NCBI RefSeq assembly: GCF_000247695.1
Contig: NW_004624743.1
Span: 9,699,954-9,763,953, forward strand
DNA: 64,000 nucleotides
Source: Heterocephalus glaber
Taxonomy: Eukaryota; Chordata; Mammalia; Rodentia; Bathyergidae
Direction of reading: 5' to 3'
The first letter of the stretch is position 1, and each line of letters begins with the position of its first letter. A program made the position numbers and the translations under genes. Under the pieces are notes generated by a model. That model was given only the letters and a program-made list of their open reading frames with translations, was not told the DNA's origin and ran no database searches. Below, piece by piece: positions 1-12,984 of the stretch.

Positions 1-2394
1 TCATAATCATGCCTTGCTCCAAAGGGAGTCATTTCTTATTTTCCACAACAATCCGGCAGGATCTGGGATGGTAATCCAGGAGGTGGGAAGGTGAGAAGAA
101 TGTTATTTTCTTCCTCCCACCTCTCGTAAACTATCAGGGTGTCATGGCAGCTCTGGCCCGGGCCATTTTTCAGAGTGGAAGTTTTTATCATTTTGCACTG
201 AGATCATAAACTGAGCCTGTCTGTCCCTCTGTTTAGACATCTCCCCTCCAGGCTTTTATAAGTGCCCTAGAATATGTCCTGGAAAGAGCCAGTATCTTGT
301 TGGTCCCAGGATGGTTGGAGGTGACCATGGTCTTCTCCAGACCAAGGGTAAGAAGAGCTCCATTCTGCTTCATTTAGGTTAAGATATTAGCATTCCTAAA
401 TTGTAAAATGTGCTTTAAAGGTGGAATCAGAATGATAAGAAATTGGGGGTAAAATATTTCCACTTCATGAGCCCTGGGTTAAGGATGAGCTGAAATATCC
501 AAGACAAGCCAATCCCCATCATGGCCCAGTGGAATTAGAATATCTGTAGGGGCACTTGTCTCTTATACTTCACTAGAATAAAACAGTTCTATGGTGGAAT
601 AGAGCAATTCTATGTTACAAAGGATTATTAGATTCATAGCCATGCAGAAAGTAAATGACAATATCTGTGAATTTTCTGAGTTTACCTACAAATAAAATTT
701 TGTTAATGTACTTTTTATAAGTTTAAATGTCAAAGATGGCAGAGGTTTATGGAAATACATTTTTTATTTTATAATAAAAGTTAATGATACAAATAACATA
801 GTATTTATGTAATATTCTTTTTTTAGTCATTTTTGCTTTCTGGAGCTATTTCATAAAAGCAAAGAGCTCTAGATTTAGATCATGCTTTAGAAAGATTACT
901 ATATAGCTGTTCTTAATGTATACTCATTTATTTCCTGTATTTCCTTTTTAACTTTTTATAAACTATTAATTTTATCATTAATTTAATTTTATTATTTTGT
1001 TTAAGCTGTTTAACATCTGGTAATTATTCAGTGAAATATCTTCTTTCATTAAATTTTTTTCAGTTTTGAAAAGGATTCATGTGCTCTGAATCATATCCTA
1101 CTGAGTTTAATAGAACCGAAAAGGAAAAGATGAATGGCCAAATTTGAAATGCTATTTTTAAAAACTCTATTAATAATTGCTTTCTATAAATAAATATTTT
1201 CATATTCCAGGCCACTCACACAAAAAAAACAGTATTAGGTAAAACTTCATGAGAAAAATTGCTTCACGGAATTTCCTCAATTAAACCACTAGATGGCAAC
1301 ATTTTTGTTTGTGCATCAACTGAACAATTGGCTCTCGAATAAAACGCTCGATTATATTTTTAAAACCTACCAAACTGTTATTCCTCAATTCTATCAAAGA
1401 AAGAAAACCCCCAAGAAAGAAGAAAAAACTTTAGCACAATTCAAGTGTTGTGACTGCGCTTGTGCACATAATGTCCCTCCCTGCTAAGGGTGGAAGCCGC
1501 TGGTCACTGAGGGGGAAAAGCAATAGCTTCCCGTGGAGCCAGGCCTCTAAGGAGACCACGTTCAGAAAAGCACAGCCAAACAGTGCTCTTGAATCTGTCC
1601 CCATTTCTTTCCACTATTTGCTCTTTTCTCACCTAATTTTACCATGCATAAAACTTCGTTTTCCCCTTTGTGGATTAAAAACCCCAGACAACGATGAAAG
1701 GAAGATTTTGGAGTCCACATAACAGTTGTGGTTCATGTTCCACCTAAAGAAACTTCACACGCTCCTTGCAAGAACTACTGTCACTGTTCCCCAAATGCTC
1801 TTTCGACCCTACAGTCACTACCACTAATGTTGGCTTCATTTAGGTTTATGTAGTCTGAATTTCCTTTTTGAGACTACTAAAATATAATCATGAACACATC
1901 AAGTATGTTAGTACTAAATTATAATGTTCAAAAAGTGAATATAATTTTTACTAGAATGCAAGTATAAAATGAACACATGTGAAATGTTTTATTCAACTTA
2001 TTAATTAATGAGGTAAAGTTTAATGAGAAATTTTAAGAACACATATACATACACATACACTCAAGAATCCTGAAAAGAACAGTTTGGTGCAAAGTAATTG
2101 TGGGAAATCATGGTTCTTTTACCAATGCTTCTTGCGAGGCCACATTGCAGCTGAGTGATGAGTCTGTAGCAAATCATTCATGTTGCATCTTGCAAGCTAC
2201 ACACGAGAACTACATGTGGATGTCCTAATTACCTGTCATGTCTTCAAGAAGACCGATTATTCCCCTATCAAAATAGAAAGTCAAAAGTCCTTTCCAAGTG
2301 CAAACACATACATTCTATTCTGATCCTCTTGACCACTAACATTAGTCAATCTTTGTACATTTGTCAATTAATTTTACCCAGGAATGTTTTTAGC
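1..2394. other. AT-rich intergenic DNA, nothing recognised
   Basis: No coding frame with recognisable protein content, no tRNA and no clear repeat was found. The longest open frames here (for example 1293-1487 and 1450-1722) give low-complexity, unfamiliar proteins. Confidence 0.5.
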
Positions 2395-2710
2395 AACACC
2401 AAGGGCACTGGACCCTGTCCAACAAAAACATCCTGTCAGTCTTTAAACAACATCCGACTACCCTGGAACTAAGTTGGATGGACAACACGACCACCATGTC
2501 CTGACGAAGGCATGCCTGTGAGGATGTTTTCAGACCCCCTCCTCATGTTAAAATCAAATATAAAAATCTCAGCCTGTCACCCTCATAGTGTGGTCTTCTC
2601 TTGGATGCTCTCTTGCAGTTTATCAATAAATTCTTAACTTTTTTATATTCCTTGGCTATTACTGGTAAGTTCTTTTTGCCACCTGTGGGCACTGTCCTCT
2701 CACAAGCCAT
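2395..2710 (+). repeat. Probable solo LTR of an endogenous retrovirus
   Basis: The segment has the order expected of U3-R-U5: a TATA-like ATATAAAA near 2570, a TGCTCTC-type region, an AATAAA signal near 2626, then a T-rich stretch and GGTAAGTTCTTTTTGCCACC. Precise ends and family were not identified. Confidence 0.4.
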
Positions 2711-3351
2711 GCCTCCTATAAGGCAATACGATGTAATGTTTGTGGTAATCTTTTCTAGAAGGTAGAAATAAATTGTATTCTAACAAATAAAATTAATTAA
2801 GTTGCATTGCTATGGAGAAGAATTACATCACTATTAATTTTGTGCAAGTTATTTTCTACCCATATTGAAATGTAAAATAGCCTCCTTAATAGAAAGGTAC
2901 ACAATTATCCTAGAAAGTCAGACAGTCTCCAGAAGGTTTGCAAAAGTCAATAATCTATATTGCCCATTCCCAACTGGTAGATAATTTTCCTAACACTGAC
3001 ATTTAAAATAATACAGTAATTGCGTTGGTGGGATGAACAGTAGCGAAAAGAGACCTTATTCCATGTGCTGCAGTATTAGGAAAAACCACAAGGAGGCGTT
3101 TGTTGCACTAGGTTTCTTCCACAAAAGGTCAACAGGACCAATGAATAAATATTTTATCATTAAATTTTGACGCATTTAAGGAAACAGTGGATTTTCTTAG
3201 TTCTAGAAGTAATGCCCTAGGAAATTTTAAAAAATTGTTCCTAAATAAGACAGTCTTTAGTTTTAGAACAAATCAGGTATATTGTTGATCCCAGATTTTC
3301 ATATTTTTCAAGAGAAAAAAGAAAACCGCATTATGTATAGTCTCCTGATTT

Positions 3352-3436
3352 ATTTTTTTTTGTACCAGGGATTGAACTCGGGTCCTTGCGCTTGCGCAGC
3401 AGGTGGTGAAACCACTGAGCTAAATCCCCAGCCCCT
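3352..3436 (-). repeat. ID-like tRNA-derived SINE, CTGCTG subtype
   Basis: The reverse complement reads GGGGCTGGGGATTTAGCTCAG and then GGTTTCACCACCTGCTGCGC, followed by a B box, GGTAC and an A tail. The Pol III A box (TAGCTCAGTGG) is intact. Confidence 0.9.
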
Positions 3437-3952
3437 AGTCTGATTTTTTAAAGATATTTTCCACTTAATAAAGGCAAAACAAGCAATACCCAACTAACCA
3501 AACCAAACAACCAAAAATGAAATGGCTTCCTTTCTCCCTGAACAAATCTGCCTTAGAGAATTTCCCAGAAGCCCTCTTCCATTTAAAGTAAGTTGTATTT
3601 GAATTCTGAGAACTGTGTTTGGAGAAGGAGTAGCAAAAACCTGAGCAGCAGTGATAAGCAGGCAAAAAATAAGCATGTATAGACGAGGTATCTATGAGCC
3701 AACTGGGCACCCCAGAAATGCAGGGGCCTCTGTGAGTTGAAGCTCTCATAATGTAGACAAAACTTGGGTACCAAAGATGAATGTTATCACTTATTCTCCT
3801 CATCTCCTACCCCAGGGTTCCAACGCTGTATGGTGTTGAGCTTATTGAAAGAAACTAATAAATATTTGCTGACTAACTTGTCACTCAGATAAGTCAAGTG
3901 GAGAGATCAGTGGAGCAACCTTAACTTTCTGTCAACTGTTTTATAACTCAGA

Positions 3953-3982
3953 TGTGTGAGTGTGTGTGTGTGTGTGTGTGTG
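3953..3982 (+). repeat. (TG)n microsatellite
   Basis: An uninterrupted TG run of about 11 units follows a GATGTGTGAG lead-in. Confidence 0.9.
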
Positions 3983-4837
3983 CACACATGCATGTGCGGC
4001 CTTCATTTCTTTAAATTAAGTAGGGAGAAAGATGTGATTCAGCTATTAATAATAAAATTTTAGAATAGAACTGGCACTATAACCACAGCCTGCTTTACTC
4101 CCTAAGGATTTCACAAAACTGCAGATGATGGCAAGTGTATTTTACTTACCAAAGTCCCTATAAAAATATATTCCAAGGCCTCCAACACTACCACCGCCTA
4201 TTAGCCTACTTGGAGACACGTGACCTAACCCGAGCCAATCAGATTCTTTTTCCCAGGACTTCTGAAGGTGGAGATTGAGTCAATGAGCCAGACAGTGTTA
4301 CACCCTTGAACTGAATGGTCAGGACAAGATCGGACAAAGGCTAGCAAATCAAACTATTTATGGGGGCACAGAGATGGCAAAAGTAAGTACAGACACAAGG
4401 AGAGGTCATGACACACTGAGAGAGATGAAAGGAACTGATGAGTTTTTAAACACCCTTTTTTATTTCATTTCTTCACATGTTTTTGAAATGGCCAGTTTTA
4501 TTCTTTTGATAAATCTCACATTTATTGATGCTGCTTTGTGTGTCCATTTGTTGCTTTTGACACACAATTGGTAATCCTGGCTGCACCATCAGACACAAGA
4601 ACTCTTTCTGGGCAGAATGGAGAGGCCGCATCTACCGGACCTGGGAGCATGCTGCATCACCATGTGATTCTTAGAGTTGTTCCTCCAATGATTTCAACAT
4701 TATGACTCCAAAGATTAAGTGGAAGTGTTGCTGAAATGAAGTGAAATAAAACCTCAGGGTCAAGTTGAGTCTTTCTTGGTCTTGTCTATGTAACCCTCGC
4801 CACATCATCACATTTCCATTAAAATTATCAAACTCTT
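3983..4837. other. Intergenic DNA, nothing recognised
   Basis: No repeat or gene was recognised. One 66-codon open frame at 4374-4574 lacks any familiar feature. Confidence 0.4.
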
Positions 4838-4930
4838 GGGCCTGGGGATTTAGCTCAGTGGTTCCGCCGCCTGCCTCACAAGTGCAAGGTCCCAAGTTCA
4901 ATCCCTGGTACCAACAAAAAACAAAACCAA
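4838..4930 (+). repeat. ID-like SINE, CCTGCC subtype
   Basis: The body has GATTTAGCTCAGTGGTTCCG, then CCGCCTGCCTCACAAG, and ends in GGTACC with an A-rich tail. Confidence 0.9.
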
Positions 4931-5069
4931 AAATCAAATTCTTGATGGCTCTTAGACTTTCACTGAAGGTTGTAAATATTTCAGTTTTAGCCATAAAAAG
5001 CAATATTTAAAAAGTATTCCATTTTATTGTCATTTTATGGTGAGGTAGTTTTAAAAACTTTAAATAATT

Positions 5070-5170
5070 GGGGCCGGGGATTTAGCTCAGTGGTTCCACC
5101 ACCTGCATTGCAAGGGCAAAACCCCAGTTCAATCCCCAGTACCAAAAAAAAAAAAAAAGAAAAAAAGAAA
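5070..5170 (+). repeat. ID-like SINE
   Basis: This is a full-length copy (GGGGCCGGGGATTTAGCTCA start) with a 15-base A tail followed by more A-rich sequence. The B box region is altered. Confidence 0.9.
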
Positions 5171-5751
5171 ACCTTAAATAAGCTAAATACCTCAACAGAA
5201 ACTATTCATTTCAATATAAATATATTTCTCTTTGATTCTTTGACCACTGATTCAATTATTCTTTTTTTTCTCCTTTCTCTGTTGTGTTTTATTTTTCACA
5301 TTAGCTTATCAGAATCTTGTTGGCTTTCCTAATATAGAACACATTCCCAGTTGTTTTACTTTATATTCCTTTGTTTATTACCACAGTATTTAGTTCAGTG
5401 CTATGTATCTTGTATGTATTAAATAAAGATTCAAATTAATTGTACAAGATGCATACATAAGCATAAAAATAGCTTTGAAAAAACATTTTTCCCAGGCTTT
5501 TACTGGCAAATAGCTTTATATTTAATTTCAATAGCTATATGAACAATTATGTAACATATAATTAAATTTCATTATTATTATTTTGCTATGAATAGCCGTA
5601 AGAATAGACTCTTCAATTTCTCTACCTCAAGTAGCAAGTTTCATTACTTTTTACCATCAGTAAATAAATACTTAAACATTAAAGACTATTGAGTTTCAGA
5701 GCATCTATTAAAACTAGTGCTTTAGGGAAATTAATAATAATGCTCAGGATT

Positions 5752-5829
5752 AGAGAGGGGGAGAAAAAGAAAGATAGAGATTGGGGAGAGGGAGGAGAAA
5801 GAGAGAGAGAGAGGAAGAAGAGAGAGAAC
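5752..5829 (+). repeat. GA-rich purine tract
   Basis: About 78 nt are almost entirely G and A, with GAGAGAGA runs and no other structure. Confidence 0.85.
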
Positions 5830-5967
5830 AAAAGGATGCTTCTACAGTATTCCTTGTAGGCATAGTAGAACTTTGAAATATAAGGAAGGTAGTGTGATAA
5901 AAAGTAAATGACAAGCTTAAGTGACATCATGAAGATGATGGCATTTTTAATAAAAAACAGACTGAGT

Positions 5968-6066
5968 GGAGCTGGGGATTCAGCTCAGTGGTTCCATCGC
6001 CTGCCTCACAAGCGCAAGGTCTCAAGTTTGATCCCCGGTACCAAAAAAACCCAGAAAACAAAAAAC
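5968..6066 (+). repeat. ID-like SINE with target-site duplication
   Basis: A full-length ID-like copy is flanked by the direct repeat CAGACTGAGT (5958-5967 and 6067-6076), so this is a relatively recent insertion. Confidence 0.92.
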
Positions 6067-6149
6067 CAGACTGAGTATTTGACTCTGGATATTTGTGAGA
6101 GAACTGAGGAAATCAAAAGAGTTGTGCTATCGACTGAAAGTGTTCTCTC

Positions 6150-6425
6150 AAAAGTCTTAGGTTGAAGCACAACCCCTAATGAGATTATATTTGGAAATAG
6201 GGACTGAGGGAATTGATTAGGTCATGAGCATGAAGCCCTCATGAATGGGATTAATTCTCTTTAAAAGAGACTCCAGAGAGGTCCCCCATCGTTACCATTT
6301 GAAGCTACAATGAGAAGATAGAAGACTATGAAATAGGAAATGGCTCCTCACCAAATTTTTTGGCATCCTTCGTGGACATTGCAAGCAGGAAGATTTTACT
6401 GGTGATTTCCACCAGCCAGCTAAAT
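6150..6425 (+). repeat. LTR-like fragment, probably ERVL-MaLR type
   Basis: The text resembles the common mammalian repeat in which a GGTCATGAGC/CCCTCATGAATGGGATTA region precedes a short-intron-like CTTTAAAAGAGAC motif and a CTCACCAAAT region. This is a match from memory only and is diverged. Confidence 0.4.
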
Positions 6426-6544
6426 AACATTAAAACTCAAATTCTTTCCCCAAAAATCAAGAGAAAGGACCAGAAGTCCTAAGCAGAAAATTTACACAAG
6501 AAAATGAAATTTACAAACATCCAGATATGATGAAAGAGATTGAA

Positions 6545-6925
6545 GAAGAGAAATAAATGAGAACATATCCACTGTTCATGAATTGGTACAATCAATATTG
6601 TAAATGTATTCACAGTACCCAAAGTGACCTACAAAAATACAAGTGGAATTTTTTTAAAGAAATAGAAGACATAATCCTAAAATTTGTATGGAACCACAAA
6701 AGACCTCTAGTAGCTAAAGCAATCTAAAGCAAGAAAAAGAAGCCTTCTTGATTTCAAAGTATATTAAAAAGCTTTGAGAAACAAAATAGTATCATACTGG
6801 CATTAAAACAAATACACAAGTCAATAAAACAGAATACAGAGCCCTGAGGTTGGAGGGGGTGCTTGTATGATCAACTAGTCAGAAAAGGGAAAGAATAGAC
6901 TCTAAGAAGTGGTGTTGGGAAAGGA
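6545..6925 (+). repeat. LINE-1 fragment (ORF2 region)
   Basis: It contains the L1 ORF2 phrases GTTCATGAATTGG, AATCCTAAAATTTGTATGGA and ACCACAAAAGACC, then GTATCATACTGGCATTAAAA. Several frame breaks are present. Confidence 0.8.
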
Positions 6926-7129
6926 AAGGAAAGGAAAAATCCTGATCCAGACTTTTCAAGTTCCAGACCCACAAAGATATTATTGTAGTTTGTTTATGTG
7001 TGTCCTAGGCATTCATACTTTAAAATGTCTTTTTATTTATATTCCTACCACTGAAATATTTCTGGACTTCTGGGGTTTTTTAATTGGAGGGCAGGTCTGG
7101 TATAAATTTTAGAGTTAATGAAATCCTTG

Positions 7130-7420
7130 TGATTCATTCCGGGGGTCCCAGGATTACTTGAGAAGGATCGGGTCCATTTGCAGAGTAGCTGCAGAAATCA
7201 ATACATGACAGCAGCTTTGCGCAGTCTTAAGGAAGCGTCACAGTGCAGCACACTCAGAGTGAAGAGCAGCAGCGCTTTATTTAATATTGGTGAGTGGGCT
7301 TCCGTGCAGTGCTGGGAAGGCCACTAATTGATGTAATAAAAGCTCAGCTCCACGGACACCTTGGGAAATAAAACATTCTGGTTAGCAGTGCTCTGGATGG
7401 CTTTATGATCCTACCTTTCA
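7130..7420 (-). repeat. Possible LTR fragment, antisense
   Basis: On the minus strand the segment has TTAAATAAAGCGCTGCTG followed by a U5-like stretch ending in a CTGGGACCCCC motif, suggestive of R-U5 of a retroviral LTR. The family and the upstream end were not identified. Confidence 0.3.
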
Positions 7421-7639
7421 TCTTCAAAACCGGCCTTCACTGTTGTGATGCTGATTGCTCTAAATTGCTCTGTAGATTTCCTGTTTACCTAAGCAGTTGA
7501 TGAAACATAGTTTAATCTTTTCTTGAGAACAGAATCTGTATCGCTAATCAGTCACGAAATTGAAGTAGATTTGGAAATGTGAGTGGAGCCAGGGTTCTCC
7601 AAGAACGGATCGGTAGAGCCTCATTTCTAGGCACGGTGA

Positions 7640-8150
7640 TTTATTCTTTGTTTCTGTTTTTATTTTTCATTAGCACATATTCGCAGTACATAATGATCAC
7701 ACTCCCGGTGCGCAGTTGCTGTGTGACACAGTTTAATTCTGTTTCCATCCCTTTCCCTCTCTGCCCTCCCCATCCCTGCATCTCATGATCCCCCTCCAGT
7801 TTTAGCAAAATCCACCTCCCTCCTTGCTATCATTTATCCTTATTTTGCTCTTTATTTATACTTTGGGTTTCTCACATCAAAGAAACTTCATGATATTTAA
7901 GCTTGTGTTTTTGATTTACTTCCCTTAACATTATGGTCTCAAGGTGCATCCATTTTCCTACAAATGACACAAGCTTATCCTTCTTTATGGCAGAGTAGTA
8001 CTCCACTGTGGATAAATACCACATTTTCTTTATCCATTCATCTGTTGATGGAATGGACATATAGGCTGCTTCCAAGATTTAGCTATTAAATTGTGCTGCT
8101 ATAAACATGGGTGGACATGTATCTCTATAATATGATGTCTTTAACTCATA
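7640..8150 (-). repeat. LINE-1 3' part, antisense
   Basis: The minus-strand frame around 7872-8075 reads like the C-terminus of L1 ORF2 (WIKKMWYLSTVEYYSAIKK). The plus-strand text has the familiar antisense L1 phrases about a dead-end 3' UTR. Confidence 0.85.
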
Positions 8151-9224
8151 ACTGTGACTTACTCTTATCAAGGCCTATATCCATGATCTCACAAAGCTAA
8201 ACTCTTAAGATACTCACTAGGGGGGATAGGCAATATAAGAATGCCAAATTCATAACTATAACTGTCCCACATTTTCCAGTATCACTGCAAATACTGCTGT
8301 TAGAACTTAACAGCTGTTTGCCCTAGTTACTCAAGCTCTAAGGAAATCCAAATCAGAAACTGATTTATAGATTTATCTTGGGAAATCTCTGTCTCTAGGG
8401 CTCAAGACTAGTCCTGATAATTAAAACTTATGGCAAGAGTAGAGTTTAATGGTTAATTCCAAAACTCACTTCTGTCTCTAAATTTCCATCAGGAATTTCA
8501 GATTGGATCTATTTCCTGTTGTAAGCTTCAGAAACAAGATCCAAGAAACTCTCCACACATCTGAGTTTCACAGATAATACTAAAGAGTTTGGAGAAATCC
8601 CTCATTCTTGAAGTTTCCAAAATATCCCAATGTTCCCCGCCTTCCCAGAAGTGACACTCCTTACACTCTGAGGAGTCTCACACCCTGTAAGCCAGGCACA
8701 GTCAAGCTTTTATAAAAGGACTTTATAGATATTGAGACCACAAGCAAAGCCAATATTAGTTTTCTAAAAGTCACTCACCAAATAAGAGCACCATACTCAA
8801 AAATGACATTATAGGCAAGGTTTTGCTTGTATTAGTGATTGTTCCAGTTATATTATGGCCAAAAGGAAGAAAGATTCCTACTGAAATTATGCAAATAACT
8901 AAAGTACAATAACAAGTAGAGTAATTCAATAGGAGTTTCTGAACCTTGAGGTCAAAAGTAGCCTATGAGAATCAGGTATCATTTTCAAATGTTTTCATTT
9001 TGTTTTCAACAAGCAGAATTTACTAAATTTCTGTGGGCTACAGATAGCTTAAGACAGAATGAGTGAAACTTCCTTAAATGTCTAGAAAATAGAACATTAA
9101 GACACCGTCAACATTTGAAACAAATAATCACAATAAAATGTTCCTTTTCAGCGTTTTAGTACTGTGTAAGAAATTCTGTTCTACTGGATCTTGGGAGCAG
9201 CCCCATGAAAACTGGCCTTTTCTG
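8151..9224. other. Intergenic DNA, nothing firmly recognised
   Basis: No gene was seen. Part of it (about 8160-8840) reads like old LTR or internal retroviral sequence, but I could not place it. Confidence 0.3.
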
Positions 9225-10585
9225 TAGCATCCAAAACAAAATAATAAAGCCATTAAAAAAGGCAAATCAAAAACATGTTGAGGACAAAATAGCCTCTTTA
9301 ACAAGTGGTGCTGACAAAACTGGATATCCATATGTAGAAGATTAAAACTAGATCCCCTCTCCCTGTGCCCAAATCAATTCAAAATAAAGAAGGGCCAGGG
9401 ATTTAGCTCAGTGGTGCTGCCGCCTGCCTCACAAGCACAAGTACCCGAGTTTGATCCCCGGTAGCAAAAAAAAACAAAAAAAAACCCCAAAAAACCCCAT
9501 AAAAGACATAGGTTTAAAATCTGAAAATTTGAAACTGCTAGATGAAAACATAGGAAAAATCACTGAAGCCATAGGCAACAAAGACTCCCCAAATAGGACT
9601 CCATTAGCACAGGAAATAATAGAAAGAATTAACAAGTGGAACTGTATCACATTTAAAAAAACTTCTGCACAATAAAGGAAAAAAAGTAAAAATCCAGCCT
9701 ACAGAATGAGAAAGAATTTCTGACAGAAGGTTAATATCCAGAATATGTAAAGAATTTTAAAAAACTTAACACCTCCCCCCAAAAAAGAGAACCAAATAAC
9801 AATAAATGGCCACGTGAACAAAACAGATACTTCTGAAAATACAGAAGGCCAATATGAAAAAGAGTTCAGCATCTTTGGCCATTGAATAAATGTAAATCAA
9901 AAGTACTTTGAGATTCCATCGCTAGTCAGAGTAGCTATCATCAGGAATACAATCAATCAATCAATAAAATAAATGCTGGTAAAGGGGAATCCTCTACATG
10001 TCAGTGGGATGTAAATTAGTACAGCCACTATGGAAATCATTATGAATGTTCCTGAAAAATCTGAAACTAGAACTACTACTTGATCCAGTCACACTACTCC
10101 ATGGTATATTCCTAAAAGAATTAAAGTCAGCACACTATAGTGATGCCTGTGCATTTGTATTTATTGCAGGGCAATTCATATTAGCTAAACTAAGGAGACA
10201 GCCTAGGGATTTATCAACATATCAAGGGATAAAGAAAATGTATTATATCTATAGCATGGATTATTATTCAGCCATAAAGAAGAATGAAATCATGCCATTT
10301 TCAGGCTGGAGACCACCATGCTAAGTGAAATAAGCCAAACTCAGAAATTCTAACTTCACATGTTTTCTCTCATATGAGGAATCTAGAAAAAAAAGCTTGA
10401 AAAAATGTAAAAGAGAGATGACATGAAGGGAAACTATTAGAGAAGGAGAAAGGGATCAAGGGAAAGGGAATGGGAGGAATGGGGGTAGGGAGGAAATCAT
10501 CAAAATGTGTTATATGGAAGTATGAATATTCCCAAACAAAATTTATTATTCTGTGTATCTAATATGCATTAGTAAAAAAGGTAAA
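9225..10585 (+). repeat. LINE-1 3' region (ORF2 C-terminus and tail) carrying an ID insertion
   Basis: L1 ORF2 text such as AGTGGTGCTGACAAAACTGG and AGATTAAAACTAGATCCC runs to a C-terminal part around 10046-10324 (MDYYSAIKKNEIM). It is then followed by a purine-rich GGGAAAGGGAATGGGAGG stretch. Multiple stops and frameshifts show it is dead. An ID SINE interrupts it at 9391. Confidence 0.85.
9391..9484 (+). repeat. ID-like SINE nested in L1
   Basis: The copy begins AGGGCCAGGGATTTAGCTCA and ends GGTAGC with an A-rich tail. It lies within the ORF2 text of the surrounding L1, so it is younger than that L1. Confidence 0.9.
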
Positions 10586-10731
10586 AATGTATTTAAGGAT
10601 AATGATTAGTATTATTTTCATAAAAGGTGGTGAATGTTATCTTTGATCCACAAAAAATGAACATACTTTTATAACAGAAAAAAAAATCTTGACATATATA
10701 ATAATCCTGAGAAATAATATACTGTACTTAG

Positions 10732-11192
10732 TGTCTTAGTTGCTTTTTTTGTTAGTGAGACAAAATACCTGACACCCAAAGTTAAAGGAGAAAAGATTTA
10801 TTTCAGCTCACAGTTTTTAGAGGTTTTAGTCCATAGTCTGATGATTCCAAGGCACAGTGGCATGGCAGAGGGGCATTGCAGAGGAGAAACAGTCCATGGT
10901 GTGGCTGACAGGAAGCAGCAAGCAGCAGCAGCAGGCAGCAAGTCTGTCTTTCCCTTTTATTGCATCCACACTACAAGCTTTTTGGGTGGTGCTTCACATA
11001 CTCAGGGTGGGGCTTCTGTTCAGTAAATCCATTCAGCCACCCCCAGAACTATGCTAACTCCAGTCAGTGGACTAATTTAGCACCACACACTTTTAATCCA
11101 AGGATCACACACCCTAGATCCAGCCAGCTCCAAAAAGCCCCACCTATGAGCACATGAGGCTTTGGGGAGACATCTAGATTCAAGCCATTACA
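10732..11192 (-). repeat. Solo LTR, ERVL-MaLR-like, complete
   Basis: Read on the minus strand it begins TGTAATGGCTTGAATC and ends in CTAAGACA, giving the TG...CA ends of an LTR. Near its 3' end it has the CTGTGAGCTGAAATAAATC and TCAGGTATTTTGTCTC phrases typical of the MaLR group. The flanking bases CTTAG (10727-10731) and CCTAG (11193-11197) look like a 5-bp duplication with one mismatch. Confidence 0.75.
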
Positions 11193-11499
11193 CCTAGTAC
11201 ATTAGGAATATATTCAGTAATGAGACTATATCTGGTATAGATCCTGAACTTCTATATTTACATAAAATTCCATAGATAAGTCCTAGATTCAAATAATTAC
11301 AGTTGTGGCAAGTGAGCATTTTTTAAGATAACTGAAATTATGGCTATTAACAATAAAGTGTTCCCTTATATCATTAAAGAAAATGCTGTCAGACTTCTAA
11401 CAAATATAGAAAAAGCCACCAAAACTATATTTTAGCTATTTGGATCAGTGTTGTACTGAAGTTAACACTTATAAGGGGAGGTAAACACATGGACAAGTC

Positions 11500-11812
11500 T
11501 AGGAACTTCCTATGAAGCATATAAAAATTGAACCCAGGGGAAGCTGGGTGTCCTCTGATCTGACAGTGCTGAGGAAGTCATTTGTCCGTGGTAACAGACC
11601 CCCATGTCTGAGCCTCACTGTGCTGCCCTTGCTGTCCTCTGCTGTGGGGGGCCAGTCCTTCCTCTCTCTTTTTCACTTCTCAACCATGAGGTGAAAGGGC
11701 CTAAAATAATGCAGCACTTAACACCTCCCAAACTCTAAACCAAAACATACCTTTCCTGTATATAAGCTGATTATCTTGGGTATTTGTTACAGTAATACAA
11801 AATTAACATAGG
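11500..11812 (+). repeat. Diverged MaLR-like LTR, 3' part
   Basis: A region with AACCATGAGGTGAAAGG, CCAAAACATACCTTTCCTG and GGGTATTTGTTACAGTAATA follows the same order as the MaLR LTR at 10732-11192. It is strongly diverged and 5' incomplete. Confidence 0.4.
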
Positions 11813-12984
11813 ATACTTTGCTTTATCCTCCTGAGGTAGAAGAAATAAAAGACAGATTTTTTAAAAGACACCAAAAAAAAATCATACTTTTAAGACCACA
11901 CCTTTTAGGAATCAGCAAAGTTACCCAAGGCGGTATATACTGACATCCCTTTGGTTAAATTTAGATTCCTTCCCTATCAGACCCACCACACCCAAAATTT
12001 CTCAAAAATATTAAAAGTCCATAAACAGGTTTAATTGAAAATGTAAGAAACAGGGGCCTGATTCCAAGAAAAAGGAGCAGGTTGAGTGAAACCAAAGAAC
12101 ATTCAAATTGCCTATTAAAAGAAAAAAACTAAAACACCCATACCTATAGAATGAGTTAATACCCTTCGGTGGGAAGGGTGGATCACCTTTTCCTGGGCTT
12201 TTCCACCTCTTCACAAGAGGAATAAACACAAATTCCAAACTGAAATGTGTCTTGTTTCTTTGAGCGCCAGCACTCCACTCTTGAGTGTATCCTAAATCTA
12301 ATAAACCCTTCCCGTGCCTCTTTGTAAGATCATCACTCAGCTTTTCTCATTCCTGGCTTGGTTTCCAGATTTCTTGAGTTTACCAAATCAGTTTTCATTT
12401 ACCCATCAGCTTTCAACTATTCAGTGCTGCTGTTGCTGTTTCTCCTTTCTTATTTTTCCTTCATGCCATTTAAAAAAATGCCTTTTTTCTGTCATCTTAA
12501 GAGTTCACTCTGCCATTCGTAACCCCAGGTCCGAATATGCCAAGTTACACCTCAAAACTGTCCCAACTAGAGCAGTTTGCACTCCTAACACACTCATGAA
12601 ACATTCACTTACTCTTAACTCCATATTCTCAAAATTTCTCAGTCTCGTTAAACCAGCTCACTATTTTAATTTGCATTTTCCTAATCAATAGTGAGGATCA
12701 GAATTATTTTAATGGTCTTTTGTGTTTCCTCTTGGATGAATAACCTGTTTATATAATTTAGTCATTTTAATAAGTAGTGAAGGTATCAGAATATGCTTTC
12801 ACATATTGAGTTAAAGCCAAATGAGCAATAGCTGGTGCATAAGGCCTCTTTGACCTCCTCCTGCTTTTATTCCTAAAAACAGAGCCTAAAATTTCTCAGG
12901 AGAGAAGTGCCTTCTTCATGCTAGATAAAGAACATTCTCATCACTGAGATGGGGAATCGACACTAAGTTGAATCTGTAGGAACA
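11813..12984. other. Intergenic DNA, nothing recognised
   Basis: No gene or clear repeat was seen. The 125-codon frame at 12314-12691 has cysteine- and serine-rich low-complexity content without family features. Confidence 0.35.

Noticed and set aside
3465..3803. 112-codon minus-strand open frame
   Set aside because: Unfamiliar, Phe/Ser/Cys-rich, overlapping two other open frames on the same strand; no sign of coding constraint.
12314..12691. 125-codon plus-strand open frame
   Set aside because: Low-complexity Cys/Ser/Phe content with no domain, in intergenic DNA with no promoter or splice context.
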